DNA of 64,000 bases from Vreelandella massiliensis (GTDB taxonomy: Bacteria > Pseudomonadota > Gammaproteobacteria > Pseudomonadales > Halomonadaceae), in assembly GCF_900155385.1 (NCBI RefSeq), contig NZ_LT699744.1:515562-579561 (forward strand), in the 5' to 3' direction. Positions 20,279 to 29,349 of this stretch are shown piece after piece. A model generated the notes under the pieces. That model was not told where the DNA came from. It worked only from the letters and a program-made list of their open reading frames with translations, and made no database searches. How positions within the stretch are numbered: the first letter of the stretch is position 1; each line of letters begins with the position of its first letter. Made by a program: the position numbers and the translations under genes.

Positions 20279-22117
20279 ATGGATGAAGCCTCGTCGGGAG
20301 CCAACAACGCCCATAACGCTGAACTTGAGGCGCGCGTACGCGAACGCACCGCGCAGTTGGAGCAGGAGGTAAAAAGCCACCAGCAGACGATCCAGCACCT
20401 TGAACTCGTTAACCGGGTGATGGAGCGGGTTAGCCATGCCGTGGTGATCACCGATGCCGATAATCGTATCCTCTACGTCAATCCCGCTTACGAGAAAATG
20501 ACGGGCTTTAAGCTCAAGCATGTTATCGGCAAAAAACCCTCGATCTCCAAGTCCGGCCGGCACGGCCCCGAGTTCTACCGCAAAATGTGGGATGCGCTGC
20601 ATCACGACTTGCACTGGGAAGGCGAAATTTGGGATCGCAGTGAAGACGGAGCTGTGTTTCCCAAACTGATGAGTATCGACCGGCTGGTGGACGAGGCGGG
20701 CAATACACGTAATTTTGTGGCGATGTTCTACGATCTCACGCAGCAAAAAGCCTCGGAAGAGGAGATCGAGCGCCTACAGTATTACGATTCGCTCACCACC
20801 TTGCCCAACCGTTCGCTGTTTCGTCATCGCCTACAGCATGAATTTGAGGTCTCCCGCCGCCAAAAGACCCGCGTGGGCCTCATGCTGGTTAATCTCGATC
20901 GCTTTAAGCAGGTCAACGACACCTTCGGTTTTCCGGTCGGAGACCAATTGCTCGTGGAAGTGGCAGAGCGCTTGGCGACAACGGTGCGCCGCACCGACCT
21001 TGTTGCCCGCCAAGAGAGCCGCCGTGAACGCGACCCTGATATTGTGTCCCGCGTCGGCGGTGATGACTTTGCCATCATCCTTAGCGATCTGAAGCAGCCT
21101 GAGAACGCGACCGTGGTGGCATCGCGTGTGCTGGAGACATTGAGCCAGCCGTTCACGGTTCAAGATGAAGCGGAGAAAATAGACGACATCTTTTTGCAGG
21201 CGAGTATCGGTATCAGCATTTTTCCCGATAATGCCGAGAATATCGACACCCTTATACGCGTCGCGGAAACCGCCCTGACCTGGGCCAAAGCGTATGGAGG
21301 AGGGGAGTTTCGCTTTTTCTCCGAGAGCATGAATAAAAACAGCGCCGAACGCTTGCGCCTGGAAAGCGACCTACGTCGGGCGGTGAAAGAAAATGCGTTC
21401 ACCTTGCACTACCAGCCGAAACTCGACGTCAAAACTCACCGCTTTTCCAGCATGGAAGCGCTGATTCGGTGGCCCCGGGGTGGAAGCATTGTGTCCCCTG
21501 CCGATTTTATCCCCTTGGCCGAGGAGACCAATCTGATTGTGCCATTGGGGGCGTGGGTGCTTCGCCAATCCTGCCAGGACGCCATGGCCCTCAGCCGGCG
21601 TATTGGCCAAGTACCGGGGATCGCGATCAACCTGTCCGCCCGTCAATTTCGTCAGCCTGGCCTGATTGAGGCCGTGCGCGTTGCCCTGGAAGAGAGCGCC
21701 ATCCCACCTGAGAAAGTGGAGCTGGAAATTACCGAAAGCATGGTCATGGAGGATGTCGAGGCCGCTATCAAGACCATGCACGCGTTGCGTGAGCTGGGCG
21801 TACAGCTGGCTATCGATGATTTTGGCACCGGCTACTCATCGCTGAGTTATCTCAAGCGCTTTCCGGTCAATACCCTAAAGCTTGATCGTGCCTTCATTCG
21901 CGACTTGCCTCACGGCACGGAGGATGCCGCGATCACGGAGGCGGTGATTGTGCTGGCCAAGGCGCTCACGTTAAACGTGGTGGCCGAAGGGGTGGAAACC
22001 CGTGATCAGCTCACCTTTCTCGGCGAGCGCAACTGTGCGTATGTCCAAGGCTTTCTGCTTGCCCGACCTGCGCCCCTTGAACGTATGCCCGATATCTTTT
22101 TCGACGGTTTTTTGTAG
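20279..22117 (+). CDS. PAS-GGDEF-EAL c-di-GMP phosphodiesterase
   Basis: I start at the ATG at 20279 (MDEASSGANN), giving 612 residues. The open frame could reach a TTG at 20201, but that adds no recognisable sequence. A coiled coil (about 12-45) leads into PAS (about 45-160), GGDEF (about 168-350) and EAL (about 365-605). The EAL part has all expected motifs: EALIRW (393), ELEITES and AIDDFGTGYSS (DDFG at 513). The GGDEF part reads GGDDF (260-264) and has Asn205 where the first metal-binding Asp normally sits (VNLDRFK). It is therefore probably a phosphodiesterase with a regulatory GGDEF. An RxxD motif (RDPD, 251-254) is kept. Confidence 0.92.
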   Translation: MDEASSGANNAHNAELEARVRERTAQLEQEVKSHQQTIQHLELVNRVMERVSHAVVITDADNRILYVNPAYEKMTGFKLKHVIGKKPSISKSGRHGPEFYRKMWDALHHDLHWEGEIWDRSEDGAVFPKLMSIDRLVDEAGNTRNFVAMFYDLTQQKASEEEIERLQYYDSLTTLPNRSLFRHRLQHEFEVSRRQKTRVGLMLVNLDRFKQVNDTFGFPVGDQLLVEVAERLATTVRRTDLVARQESRRERDPDIVSRVGGDDFAIILSDLKQPENATVVASRVLETLSQPFTVQDEAEKIDDIFLQASIGISIFPDNAENIDTLIRVAETALTWAKAYGGGEFRFFSESMNKNSAERLRLESDLRRAVKENAFTLHYQPKLDVKTHRFSSMEALIRWPRGGSIVSPADFIPLAEETNLIVPLGAWVLRQSCQDAMALSRRIGQVPGIAINLSARQFRQPGLIEAVRVALEESAIPPEKVELEITESMVMEDVEAAIKTMHALRELGVQLAIDDFGTGYSSLSYLKRFPVNTLKLDRAFIRDLPHGTEDAAITEAVIVLAKALTLNVVAEGVETRDQLTFLGERNCAYVQGFLLARPAPLERMPDIFFDGFL

Positions 22118-22227
22118 ATGGTTTTTTGTAACAGGGTCATTGCGCCGCGCTGTCGCATTACTATCTTTTGTCAACGGCTCTGGTGTCTGGTCGACGAGAT
22201 GGCAACGACAGAGAAACAGGGAGTTTT

Positions 22228-23514
22228 ATGCGAGAAATGCAGTACCTGCGGTTGCTAGAAGCCGCGATGGAGCAGTCGTTCAATGCCGTCCTGATTACCA
22301 CGGCCCAACTCGACCGTCCGGGGCCGGAGATCGTCTATGTCAACGCGGCCATGACACGTATGAGCGGCTATTCCCGTGAAGAGCTGTTAGGCACGACACC
22401 GCGCTTACTGCAGGGGCCAGAGACCGACCGCGACATGCTTGACCACTTGCGTGCGGCGTTGGCGAACGGCGAGCATTTTGAAGCTAACACGGTTAACTAC
22501 CGCAAGGACGGTACGCCCTATTGGGTGGAGTGGAGTATTTCGCCGATGCACGACGAGGAGGGCACCTTAACCCACTTCATCTCGATTCAGCAGGATGTGA
22601 CGCGCCTGGTCGAGGATCAAAAGCAAATGAAACTGCTGTCGAGCGCGCTTGAAATGTCGCCCGATATCGTGGTCATGGCCGATGCCGCCGGCAACATTGA
22701 ATACGTCAACCGGGCGTTTGAGCGCTATACGGGGTATGACCGCGACGACGTGCTCGGGCAGAACCCCCGGCTATTGAAGTCCGGCCAGCATTCGGCCCAA
22801 TTTTACCGCAACATGTGGGATACCTTGACCCGCGGTGAGACGTTTCGCGATACCTTTGTCGACCAGGGCATTGGCGGCCGGCTCTTTCATATCGAGCAGA
22901 CCATCACGCCTATCAAGGACGACATGGGGCAGATTATCCGCTACGTCTCCATCGGCAAGGACATCACACGACGCGTCCAAAACGAGCGGGAGCTCAAGCG
23001 GATAGCCCACACAGACACGCTCACGGGCCTGGTTAACCGCATGAGCTTCGACCAACGCTTGGAAAAGGAGATCGAGCGAGCCAAACGCTATAAGCGGCCG
23101 CTGTCACTTATTATGCTGGATATCGACCACTTCAAATACGTCAATGATGATCATGGCCATGACGTGGGAGATCAGGTGCTGGTGCATTTAGCCCAAGTTC
23201 TCTTGGAAAACCTGCGGGCAGCCGATCTCTGTGCGCGCTGGGGCGGTGAGGAGTTCATGGTGCTGGCCCCGGAAACAGCGCTCACCGAAGCCGCGCAGCT
23301 CGCTGAAAAGCTGCGCGAAGTTATCGCCGATACGGATTTCCCGGTGGTGGGGCAGGTGACGGCAAGCTTCGGCGTCGTTGAGGCCGCTTGCAACAACTTT
23401 TCCGCCGAGGTCGTCAAACGTGCCGATAAGGCGCTCTACCAAGCCAAGGCCGAAGGGCGTAACCGGGTGAGGGCGTGTGATGGTGAACGCAGTACCCCTC
23501 GGCCACCGACATAG
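22228..23514 (+). CDS. PAS-PAS-GGDEF diguanylate cyclase
   Basis: The start is the ATG at 22228 (MREMQYL), preceded by AGGGAG. The frame extends upstream to 22168 without support. Product 428 residues: PAS 1 (about 12-125), PAS 2 (about 138-250), GGDEF (about 258-420). Catalytic features are intact: LDIDHFK, GGEEF (339-343), and I-site RAAD (330-333). PAS 1 resembles LOV domains (GTTPRLLQGPETD) but lacks the photoactive cysteine. It follows the PAS-GGDEF-EAL gene by 110 bases on the same strand, so synthesis and breakdown of c-di-GMP may be co-transcribed. No membrane segment. Confidence 0.93.
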   Translation: MREMQYLRLLEAAMEQSFNAVLITTAQLDRPGPEIVYVNAAMTRMSGYSREELLGTTPRLLQGPETDRDMLDHLRAALANGEHFEANTVNYRKDGTPYWVEWSISPMHDEEGTLTHFISIQQDVTRLVEDQKQMKLLSSALEMSPDIVVMADAAGNIEYVNRAFERYTGYDRDDVLGQNPRLLKSGQHSAQFYRNMWDTLTRGETFRDTFVDQGIGGRLFHIEQTITPIKDDMGQIIRYVSIGKDITRRVQNERELKRIAHTDTLTGLVNRMSFDQRLEKEIERAKRYKRPLSLIMLDIDHFKYVNDDHGHDVGDQVLVHLAQVLLENLRAADLCARWGGEEFMVLAPETALTEAAQLAEKLREVIADTDFPVVGQVTASFGVVEAACNNFSAEVVKRADKALYQAKAEGRNRVRACDGERSTPRPPT

Positions 23515-23522
23515 CGCTAGCG

Positions 23523-24725
23523 TCAGTCGGGGGTATGGCGCTCCTTTGATGACGACTCGCTCCCCTCTCTAAGACGCTCGATGGACGCACTGCCGCGTTT
23601 GGACAGGCTCGCCAGGCGGTCGATCTGCTCATCGAGCCGGGGCAGGGCTTCTTGACGATAGCTCGAGAGATCATCGATGGCGCCCATTACCTCGTTGAAA
23701 GCCTCTTCAAGCCTTTGCATATCGAGCATGGCACCAGATGCGCGCTTCTGAATGTCCACGCCTTGCTGGCGCAGCGCCTTGGCGGTCCCGCCGATCATCT
23801 GCGATGTGGTGGTGTTGAGGGCTTCGATGCGATCCAGCACCAGGCGCTGATTGCCCATCGCCATGGCCACGGTGACCGCGACGGTGAGGGCCGAAACGGT
23901 GACGTTGATGGCCCTGTCCACGCCGCGCATCAATTCCCGGTTGTTGCGGATAATGACTTCCAATGCCAGCACGCCCTGCTGGCTCACCGCTAGCTGCTGC
24001 TGGAGGTCGACGATGCGCTGGCGCAGGGGAAAGAGTAGCTCTTCCTCAAGAAATTGACGCCGTGGATCCTCGGTATCGCGAGCAGCGATTTCATCTTGTA
24101 GGCGATGATCAATCAAACGACCCAAGGCGATCTGACGGTTCAGCTCGCGCAGGATGTCATTCAAGGCCTGCTGGTCGTCGCTCAGGGTGAGGTTGTCGCG
24201 GTCCAGCATGTCGCGACCGCTTTCCAGCTCCTCGATGATCGCGTCCAGCGCCTGTTGGGCATTCTCGAACTTTCGAAAGTAGCGCTGCAGACGGTTGTCG
24301 ATGCCGGGAATCATCGCTAAAACGCGATCCAGGGCGCTCGGCGCCAGGCGGTGGCGAGCGGGGTCGAGCCCTTCCATGCGCCCGCGCAGATCGGTCAGTG
24401 CCTTGGCGACCGGCCCGCCTTCGTCGCCCTGGTGGGCCAACTGGTGCAGCGGCGTTTGCAGCATGGCGCTGCGATGAGCGGCCTGCTGCTGCAATTCAAG
24501 CCCCATCTCATCGACCGCACGGCGCTGGCGAACCGCTGATGCTTCGTCATCCTCGGCGAGGATCTCATTGACAAAGCGGGAGGCCATTGCCTCAAGTTCA
24601 GGATCGATGTCACGCTCATCGGGCTCGACCGAGCCGAACTGGCGGGTGCCTAGCTGGCTTTCGATCTCGTCAACCGGCGGCAGGGAGAGGCGGCGTTGGT
24701 CATCGGAGGGCTGAGACATGGACAT
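23523..24725 (-). CDS. TelA family toxic-anion resistance protein
   Basis: The 400-residue soluble protein is largely alpha-helical and matches the TelA family (PF05816 type). It has an N-terminal low-complexity region, then long helices with RLQRYFRKFENAQQALDAI, LAVSQQGVLALEVIIRNNRELMRGVDRA and the typical TVAVAMGNQRLVLDRIEALN segment. TelA homologues are associated with tellurite and other envelope stress resistance; the biochemical role is not established. It lies directly downstream of an XpaC-like gene on the same strand, a pairing seen in many genomes, so the two probably act together. Convergent with the cyclase gene. Confidence 0.88.
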   Translation of the reverse strand: MSMSQPSDDQRRLSLPPVDEIESQLGTRQFGSVEPDERDIDPELEAMASRFVNEILAEDDEASAVRQRRAVDEMGLELQQQAAHRSAMLQTPLHQLAHQGDEGGPVAKALTDLRGRMEGLDPARHRLAPSALDRVLAMIPGIDNRLQRYFRKFENAQQALDAIIEELESGRDMLDRDNLTLSDDQQALNDILRELNRQIALGRLIDHRLQDEIAARDTEDPRRQFLEEELLFPLRQRIVDLQQQLAVSQQGVLALEVIIRNNRELMRGVDRAINVTVSALTVAVTVAMAMGNQRLVLDRIEALNTTTSQMIGGTAKALRQQGVDIQKRASGAMLDMQRLEEAFNEVMGAIDDLSSYRQEALPRLDEQIDRLASLSKRGSASIERLREGSESSSKERHTPD

Positions 24726-24770
24726 CTCCTGAACTATTAAAAAAAACCGTTGTGAAAGCCGGCTGGCAGA

Positions 24771-25712
24771 TCACTCCTTGCGTGCATAACGATCCGCGCC
24801 CTCGACGAAGCGGCGCAGATCCTCCAGCGCTTTTTCGGTGGTGACAGATGCCTGCGGGCGAGTCGTTTCGATACGCGCCATGGAAACCGCGGTATCGTCG
24901 AGCACGGTCAAAGCGGATTCGATGCGGGCGGAGAGCGCGTTTAGCCGCTGTTCGGTTTCTGCCAGAAGGTCCAAGCGCCGGACCAGGGCGGCACGCTCCT
25001 CCTCGGTTAATCGGCTGCTCGCATGTTTCAAGCGCTCCCGCACGTAATCGCCGTCGACGCTCACCACCCCGCGTGCCTGGGATGCCATGGTTATCAGCGT
25101 ATCGACCGCGCCGAAACAGACTTGGGTCACTAGGCTTCGTGAGCGTTCAAAGGCCAGCTCGCCACGCTGGAATCGCTCACCCAGCACGTCCATCACATGG
25201 CGATAACGGCTATAGAGGCGATCGGCCAGGATCGCCAGATCGGGGCGACGAACCTCTACTAGACGCTGCTTGGCCCGACACATGGCCAGCACCAGTTCGT
25301 CGGCGCCTTCGGGTGGGTTGGCGGGGTCAAGCACGGCCACTCCGGCCTCATGGGCGCGGCGCTCCTCCTGAGCACGGCGCTTTTGTGCCTCGGCCACCCG
25401 TTGGGCCTCTTGACGACGCTGGCGGCGGCGAGCCAGCCAGCCGCGCAGGCTTCGCTCGACGGGTAGCGCCACGGGAATGGCGACAATGCCTGCAAGCCAG
25501 CCCAATAGACTGGGGCTGAAACCTCCCCAAAGAGACGTCAGCCACAGCAGCATGCTGATGAAAGGAATCACCAAGCAGTAGCGCGCAACCACCTGCAGGC
25601 GGCCAAACGCCGGCCCGGGAAGCGCCAGGCGAGGATTAAACAGACCGGCCAGCAGCCAGGGCAGGCACGTCATAAATAGGCCATAGGAAAAACCCTGCAG
25701 GAATCCCAACAT
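24771..25712 (-). CDS. XpaC-like membrane protein, TelA partner
   Basis: The 313-residue protein has hydrophobic segments near its N-terminus (about 5-28, 43-65 and 68-85), then a strongly basic segment (RRRQRRQEAQRVAEAQKRRAQEERR) and a long helical C-terminal half. I assign it to the XpaC (5-bromo-4-chloroindolyl phosphate hydrolysis) family by layout, helical C-terminus and position upstream of telA. The name is historical and no hydrolase activity is implied. The gap to telA is 45 bases, so an operon is likely. Confidence 0.65.
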   Translation of the reverse strand: MLGFLQGFSYGLFMTCLPWLLAGLFNPRLALPGPAFGRLQVVARYCLVIPFISMLLWLTSLWGGFSPSLLGWLAGIVAIPVALPVERSLRGWLARRRQRRQEAQRVAEAQKRRAQEERRAHEAGVAVLDPANPPEGADELVLAMCRAKQRLVEVRRPDLAILADRLYSRYRHVMDVLGERFQRGELAFERSRSLVTQVCFGAVDTLITMASQARGVVSVDGDYVRERLKHASSRLTEEERAALVRRLDLLAETEQRLNALSARIESALTVLDDTAVSMARIETTRPQASVTTEKALEDLRRFVEGADRYARKE

Positions 25713-25848
25713 TGATAGGACTATCCTTCCGTCGAGTGCAAATATCGAGTGTAGAGTAACCGAGCAGGAACGCTAAGCACTAGCGAGATATGACACAACG
25801 GTAACGGCCATGTTTCTCACGACCCCGTGATTGGGCCGCTAACAACAC

Positions 25849-26427
25849 CTATATACTGCGAGGGTGAAAACGTTGGGTGAGACACTTCACGATGGACTGT
25901 TCGCCGCGCAGCCAGGGCCCCAGCAGGTGCATGGAGAGCGGAATGAACAAAAACACCATGACCGGCGTTAGTGCCAAGGTGCTAACCAGTACCTTGGGGA
26001 CTAGCGCCAAGTCGGCGAGCAGGCCACCAAAGAGCGTCTGAAAGAGCAGGGACACGGGAAAAAATGCCAGCCAGATGGCGATCGCCTGCTTCCAGCGTGG
26101 CGGCGTCTGGCCGGTAGCCTCCTGAAACCAACCGTCCAGGCCAATGGCGCGATGCTCCTGGGGTGCCTCATAAAGCCCCTCGCCACGAGAAAGCCAGGTC
26201 CGGCGCGAGGCCGAGTGCTCCCAGGCAGCCAGCGTTTGGGCGTCGCGAAAGCGGAAGATAATCTGATACTCGTCATCGCCTGGCGGTGGGGCCAGCACGC
26301 CGGAGCCAAGATAGCCTTCGAAATCGCTGGCCAGTTCGCGGCCTTCTTCCAGCCAGGCGGTGAAGTCGCGGTAGCGGCCACGGGCGACGCGGCGCGCGAC
26401 CATCAGGGTGACAGGGTTAGGGGACAT
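25849..26427 (-). CDS. Antibiotic biosynthesis monooxygenase domain protein with membrane tail
   Basis: I start at the ATG at 26427 (MSPNPVTLMVARRV), which has AAGGAGA at ideal spacing. The frame runs to 26469 without support. The 192-residue protein has an ABM ferredoxin-like fold in the N-terminal half (VARRVARGRYRDFTAWLEE, YLGSGVL, YQIIFRFRDAQTLAAWEHS). Two membrane segments follow (about 125-147 and 155-178). ABM proteins with such tails are common and mostly uncharacterised. The function is not known. Confidence 0.82.
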   Translation of the reverse strand: MSPNPVTLMVARRVARGRYRDFTAWLEEGRELASDFEGYLGSGVLAPPPGDDEYQIIFRFRDAQTLAAWEHSASRRTWLSRGEGLYEAPQEHRAIGLDGWFQEATGQTPPRWKQAIAIWLAFFPVSLLFQTLFGGLLADLALVPKVLVSTLALTPVMVFLFIPLSMHLLGPWLRGEQSIVKCLTQRFHPRSI

Positions 26428-26533
26428 GGTGTATCTCCTTTTTGTGGCGCTAGGGTAGGGCGCCGGCACTCACTTGAACCGGGTAGGCTCTCGTGATGTT
26501 ATAAGCAATAAGCATACCATGAATATTTTTTCT

Positions 26534-26556
26534 GGTAAAAAAAGCTATTTTTTACC
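26534..26556. promoter_or_regulatory. AT-rich inverted repeat between divergent genes
   Basis: GGTAAAAAA and TTTTTTACC form perfect nine-base arms around AGCTA. The site lies between the divergent monooxygenase-domain and deaminase genes, where a shared operator would be expected. No matching regulator was found in the window. Confidence 0.35.
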
Positions 26557-26675
26557 CATAAAGTAGGTTTTATGCCTGCTGGAGCCTTGGCCCACATGCG
26601 CGGGCTATGGCCAGTATGAGATGTAAATACAGCCAATACGTTCATTCTGTACGTTCATTCTGAAAGGAGAGAGCC

Positions 26676-27122
26676 GTGACACATCAAGAGTGGATAGCGC
26701 AGTGCATTGAGCTTGCTCTTGAAAACGCTGCAGATGGACAGGCGCCTTTCGCCGCCCTGGTGGTGCAGGATGATAATCTGGTCGCAACAGGCGTAAACGA
26801 TGTTAAGGCCACACAGGACGTGGCCGGTCATGCCGAGATTCGCGCGCTTCAAGCCGCCGCCCGTTGCATGGGCACCAGGCGCTTAGCCGGGTGTGTGCTC
26901 TACACCAGCTGCGAGCCTTGCCCCATGTGTCTGGGCGCCATCTACTGGAGCGGTATTACGCACGTGTATTACGGGCTCTCCGTCACGGAGCAGGCGGCAT
27001 TCGATGACCTTCCAGCGTTGCAGTACGCGGAGTTGTGCCGCGCGGCTCACAAGCGTCGTGTTCAGTTGGTGCAGGCCACCCCCGATAACGTCGATCCTCG
27101 CCGCCCCTTTCAGGCCCATTGA
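26676..27122 (+). CDS. Nucleoside deaminase, guanine deaminase-like
   Basis: The 148-residue CDA-fold zinc deaminase has the catalytic motif HAEIRAL (His ligand and general-base Glu) and CEPCPMCLGAI (PCxxC, two Cys zinc ligands). Start is GTG at 26676 with AAGGAGAG eight bases upstream. Its length and the WSGITHVYYGL stretch are closest to the bacterial GuaD-type guanine deaminases and their TadA/CDA relatives. The essential tRNA deaminase TadA is usually longer and has a different C-terminus, so purine base or nucleoside deamination is the better guess. The substrate is unproven. Confidence 0.82.
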   Translation: MTHQEWIAQCIELALENAADGQAPFAALVVQDDNLVATGVNDVKATQDVAGHAEIRALQAAARCMGTRRLAGCVLYTSCEPCPMCLGAIYWSGITHVYYGLSVTEQAAFDDLPALQYAELCRAAHKRRVQLVQATPDNVDPRRPFQAH

Positions 27123-27168
27123 CGTAGGCTGTTTTCCACCCGTGGTTTCCATGGTGACCGTCAACGGT

Positions 27169-28980
27169 TCATAGCGGCCAGAGCATCGGGACGATGAGCA
27201 AAATAACCGCTAACGTCAGCGCGTTGAGGCCGATGCCGAAACGCAGATAGTCGCTCGGCTTGTAGTCGCCAGGCTCCTGGACCAGAAACGGCGCCGGGTG
27301 ACCGAAAGGCATCAAAAAGGTGGCCGAGCAGGAGACAACAACGGCGACGCAGAAGGCGGTCAAACTTGAATCCATCATCTCGGCGGCGTTGATCGCGATG
27401 GGGGTCATGATGATCGCCACCGCGGCATTGTGCATCGGCTGGGTCAGGATCATGCAGATGACCGAAATGCCGGCCAACACCGCCAGCGGACCCAAGCTAC
27501 CCAAATTGGCCACCAGGCCCTCACCGACGAGGTCAGCCGCGCCGGACTGGTTCAGCGCGACGCCCAGCGGATACATCCCCGCGATCAGTACCAGCGTTTT
27601 CCAGTCGATCACGTTGTAGACCCGCTTCCACTCGACAATGCCCAAAAGCACCATCAGCGCCGCCCCGGCCATGGCGCTGACCGCGATGGGAAACCAGCCT
27701 AGCGCCGCTACCACGATGACGGCCAGCAGGATGGCAGCCGAAATGGGCGCCTGATGTTTTTTCGAGGAAGTGACCTCCGCAATCCCCGGCTTGAAGTAGA
27801 TCAGCAGATCCTTTTCGGGATTGAACTCCCGCATCTTCGCGCGTGGGCCATAAAACAGCAGGCTATCGCCTTCTTGAAGCGCTATATCAAGCGCCCCTTT
27901 ACGATGGGGGCGGTCGTCACGATAGTAGGCGATGGTTTTCAGTCCGTACGTTTCGGACCATCCCAGCTCGCGCGGCGTGTGGCCAATGGCGGCTGACCGG
28001 GGCGGCACCACCGCCTCGGCGAGTTCCGCCGTACTTAAAGGGTACTTCTTCTGCGCCCTGGGTGGGCCAAAAAAGGTCATGGCTTCTTGTTTTTCGGCCA
28101 GCGCTTCGGCGTCTCCCTGCCGTCCCTGGACCAGCAACATGTCGCCTTCACGCAGTTCCACGTTTTTGTCGCTGTACTCAAGGTGATCGCCATCGCGCAC
28201 GATAGTCACCAGCTCCAGGTCATGGTCCTTTTTGAGATAAGCCTCGCCGACCGTGCACGGCTCTCCTTCGATTTCCTCGGTCACCCAGATCTCGAACAGC
28301 CGGTCCTCCAATTCATAGGTGTCGATCAATTTGAGCGTGACCGGCACATCCTCGGGGTCCGCTGTCTCTTGTTTACCTGGCAGTAGACGCTGGCCGATCA
28401 GAAAGATGTACACCATGGCGACGGCCAGAAGCACAGCACCCACAATAGTGAACTCGAAAAAACCGAAGCCGAAGCCGCGCGCGTCTTCCAAAAGGCTGTG
28501 CACGACCAAGTTGTGCGACGCGCCGATCAGGGTCAGGTTGGCGCCGATCAAGGCGGTGCATGCCATCGGCAGGAGAATCTTCGATTGGGCCACGCCCATC
28601 TGCTTGCAGAGACGCAGAATGACAGGAATAAAAAACGAGGCGGCGGCGACGATGTTCAGAAAACCCGACAGAGTGCCCGGCACTGCCATGTTGACGAACA
28701 GCAAACGGTTGTAACGCTTGCGGATCACCCGCTCCAGCCGCCTGGCGACCCATTCGACCACGCCGGTCTTTTCCAGGCCGTCACCGATCACCATCAGCGC
28801 GGCGATGGTGATCACCGCAAAGCTGCTGAAGCCGGCAAACGCCTGCGCCGGTTCGATGATGCGGGTCAGCACCAGCGCTAGAAGCACCAGCACCGCGACG
28901 ATATCGGGCTTGAGCCAGCCGGCAATCAAGAAGAGAAACGCCAATGCCAGGATGACGAAGACGAGAATTGCGCCGCTCAT
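27169..28980 (-). CDS. SLC13/DASS family transporter with RCK_C domains
   Basis: The 603-residue inner-membrane permease has about five N-terminal membrane helices, a cytoplasmic insert (about 205-395) holding two TrkA-C/RCK_C domains, and about six C-terminal helices ending near residue 602. Conserved parts include GDGLEKTGVVEWVARRL and the C-terminal TQPMHNAAVAIIMTPIA. Members of this family move sodium with dicarboxylates, sulfate or related anions, and the RCK_C insert suggests ligand gating. The substrate cannot be read from the sequence. A 23-codon ORF with a strong ribosome binding site ends overlapping its start (ATGA). Confidence 0.9.
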   Translation of the reverse strand: MSGAILVFVILALAFLFLIAGWLKPDIVAVLVLLALVLTRIIEPAQAFAGFSSFAVITIAALMVIGDGLEKTGVVEWVARRLERVIRKRYNRLLFVNMAVPGTLSGFLNIVAAASFFIPVILRLCKQMGVAQSKILLPMACTALIGANLTLIGASHNLVVHSLLEDARGFGFGFFEFTIVGAVLLAVAMVYIFLIGQRLLPGKQETADPEDVPVTLKLIDTYELEDRLFEIWVTEEIEGEPCTVGEAYLKKDHDLELVTIVRDGDHLEYSDKNVELREGDMLLVQGRQGDAEALAEKQEAMTFFGPPRAQKKYPLSTAELAEAVVPPRSAAIGHTPRELGWSETYGLKTIAYYRDDRPHRKGALDIALQEGDSLLFYGPRAKMREFNPEKDLLIYFKPGIAEVTSSKKHQAPISAAILLAVIVVAALGWFPIAVSAMAGAALMVLLGIVEWKRVYNVIDWKTLVLIAGMYPLGVALNQSGAADLVGEGLVANLGSLGPLAVLAGISVICMILTQPMHNAAVAIIMTPIAINAAEMMDSSLTAFCVAVVVSCSATFLMPFGHPAPFLVQEPGDYKPSDYLRFGIGLNALTLAVILLIVPMLWPL

Positions 28981-29048
28981 TGTTTCGCCTCCCTGGCATG
29001 GAATGAAGACTTGCTCGGCTTCGACGGGTACTCTGCTGGCTTGGGCAT
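28977..29048 (-). CDS. Tiny leader ORF coupled to the SLC13 gene
   Basis: An ATG at 29048 follows GAGGAGG by five bases. It opens a 23-residue frame (beginning MPKPAEYPSKPSK, rich in K, P and S) whose TGA overlaps the transporter ATG as ATGA. The transporter has little Shine-Dalgarno of its own beyond ggagg in the same short frame, so coupling through this ORF is plausible. No regulatory amino-acid run is evident. It could be a leader peptide or a small membrane-transporter accessory protein. Confidence 0.45.
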   Translation of the reverse strand: MPKPAEYPSKPSKSSFHAREAKQ

Positions 29049-29349
29049 GTTGACCTCCTCCTCTCTGCCATCCGCTACTGCTTAATCAAGAAGAAACGCG
29101 TGCTCCTTTCAACAGCGTTGCTGATTCCGCTTGCGCTGACAAGGCACGCCACAGCGTGCCAACTTGAAACACGGTTGAAAACAGCGAGCGAAAAATGACC
29201 TGCGGCAATAGCAGAGAGCGTGGAATTTTTTCTCCTTGACCTTTGGGCTACCTATAGGTTGTAGGCTTATCACTGAGGCTAAACCCACCTTCTTCCCTCG
29301 TAGCGGAAAAGGTGACTTCTCGATCCACAACACGATGAGAGGTAATACC

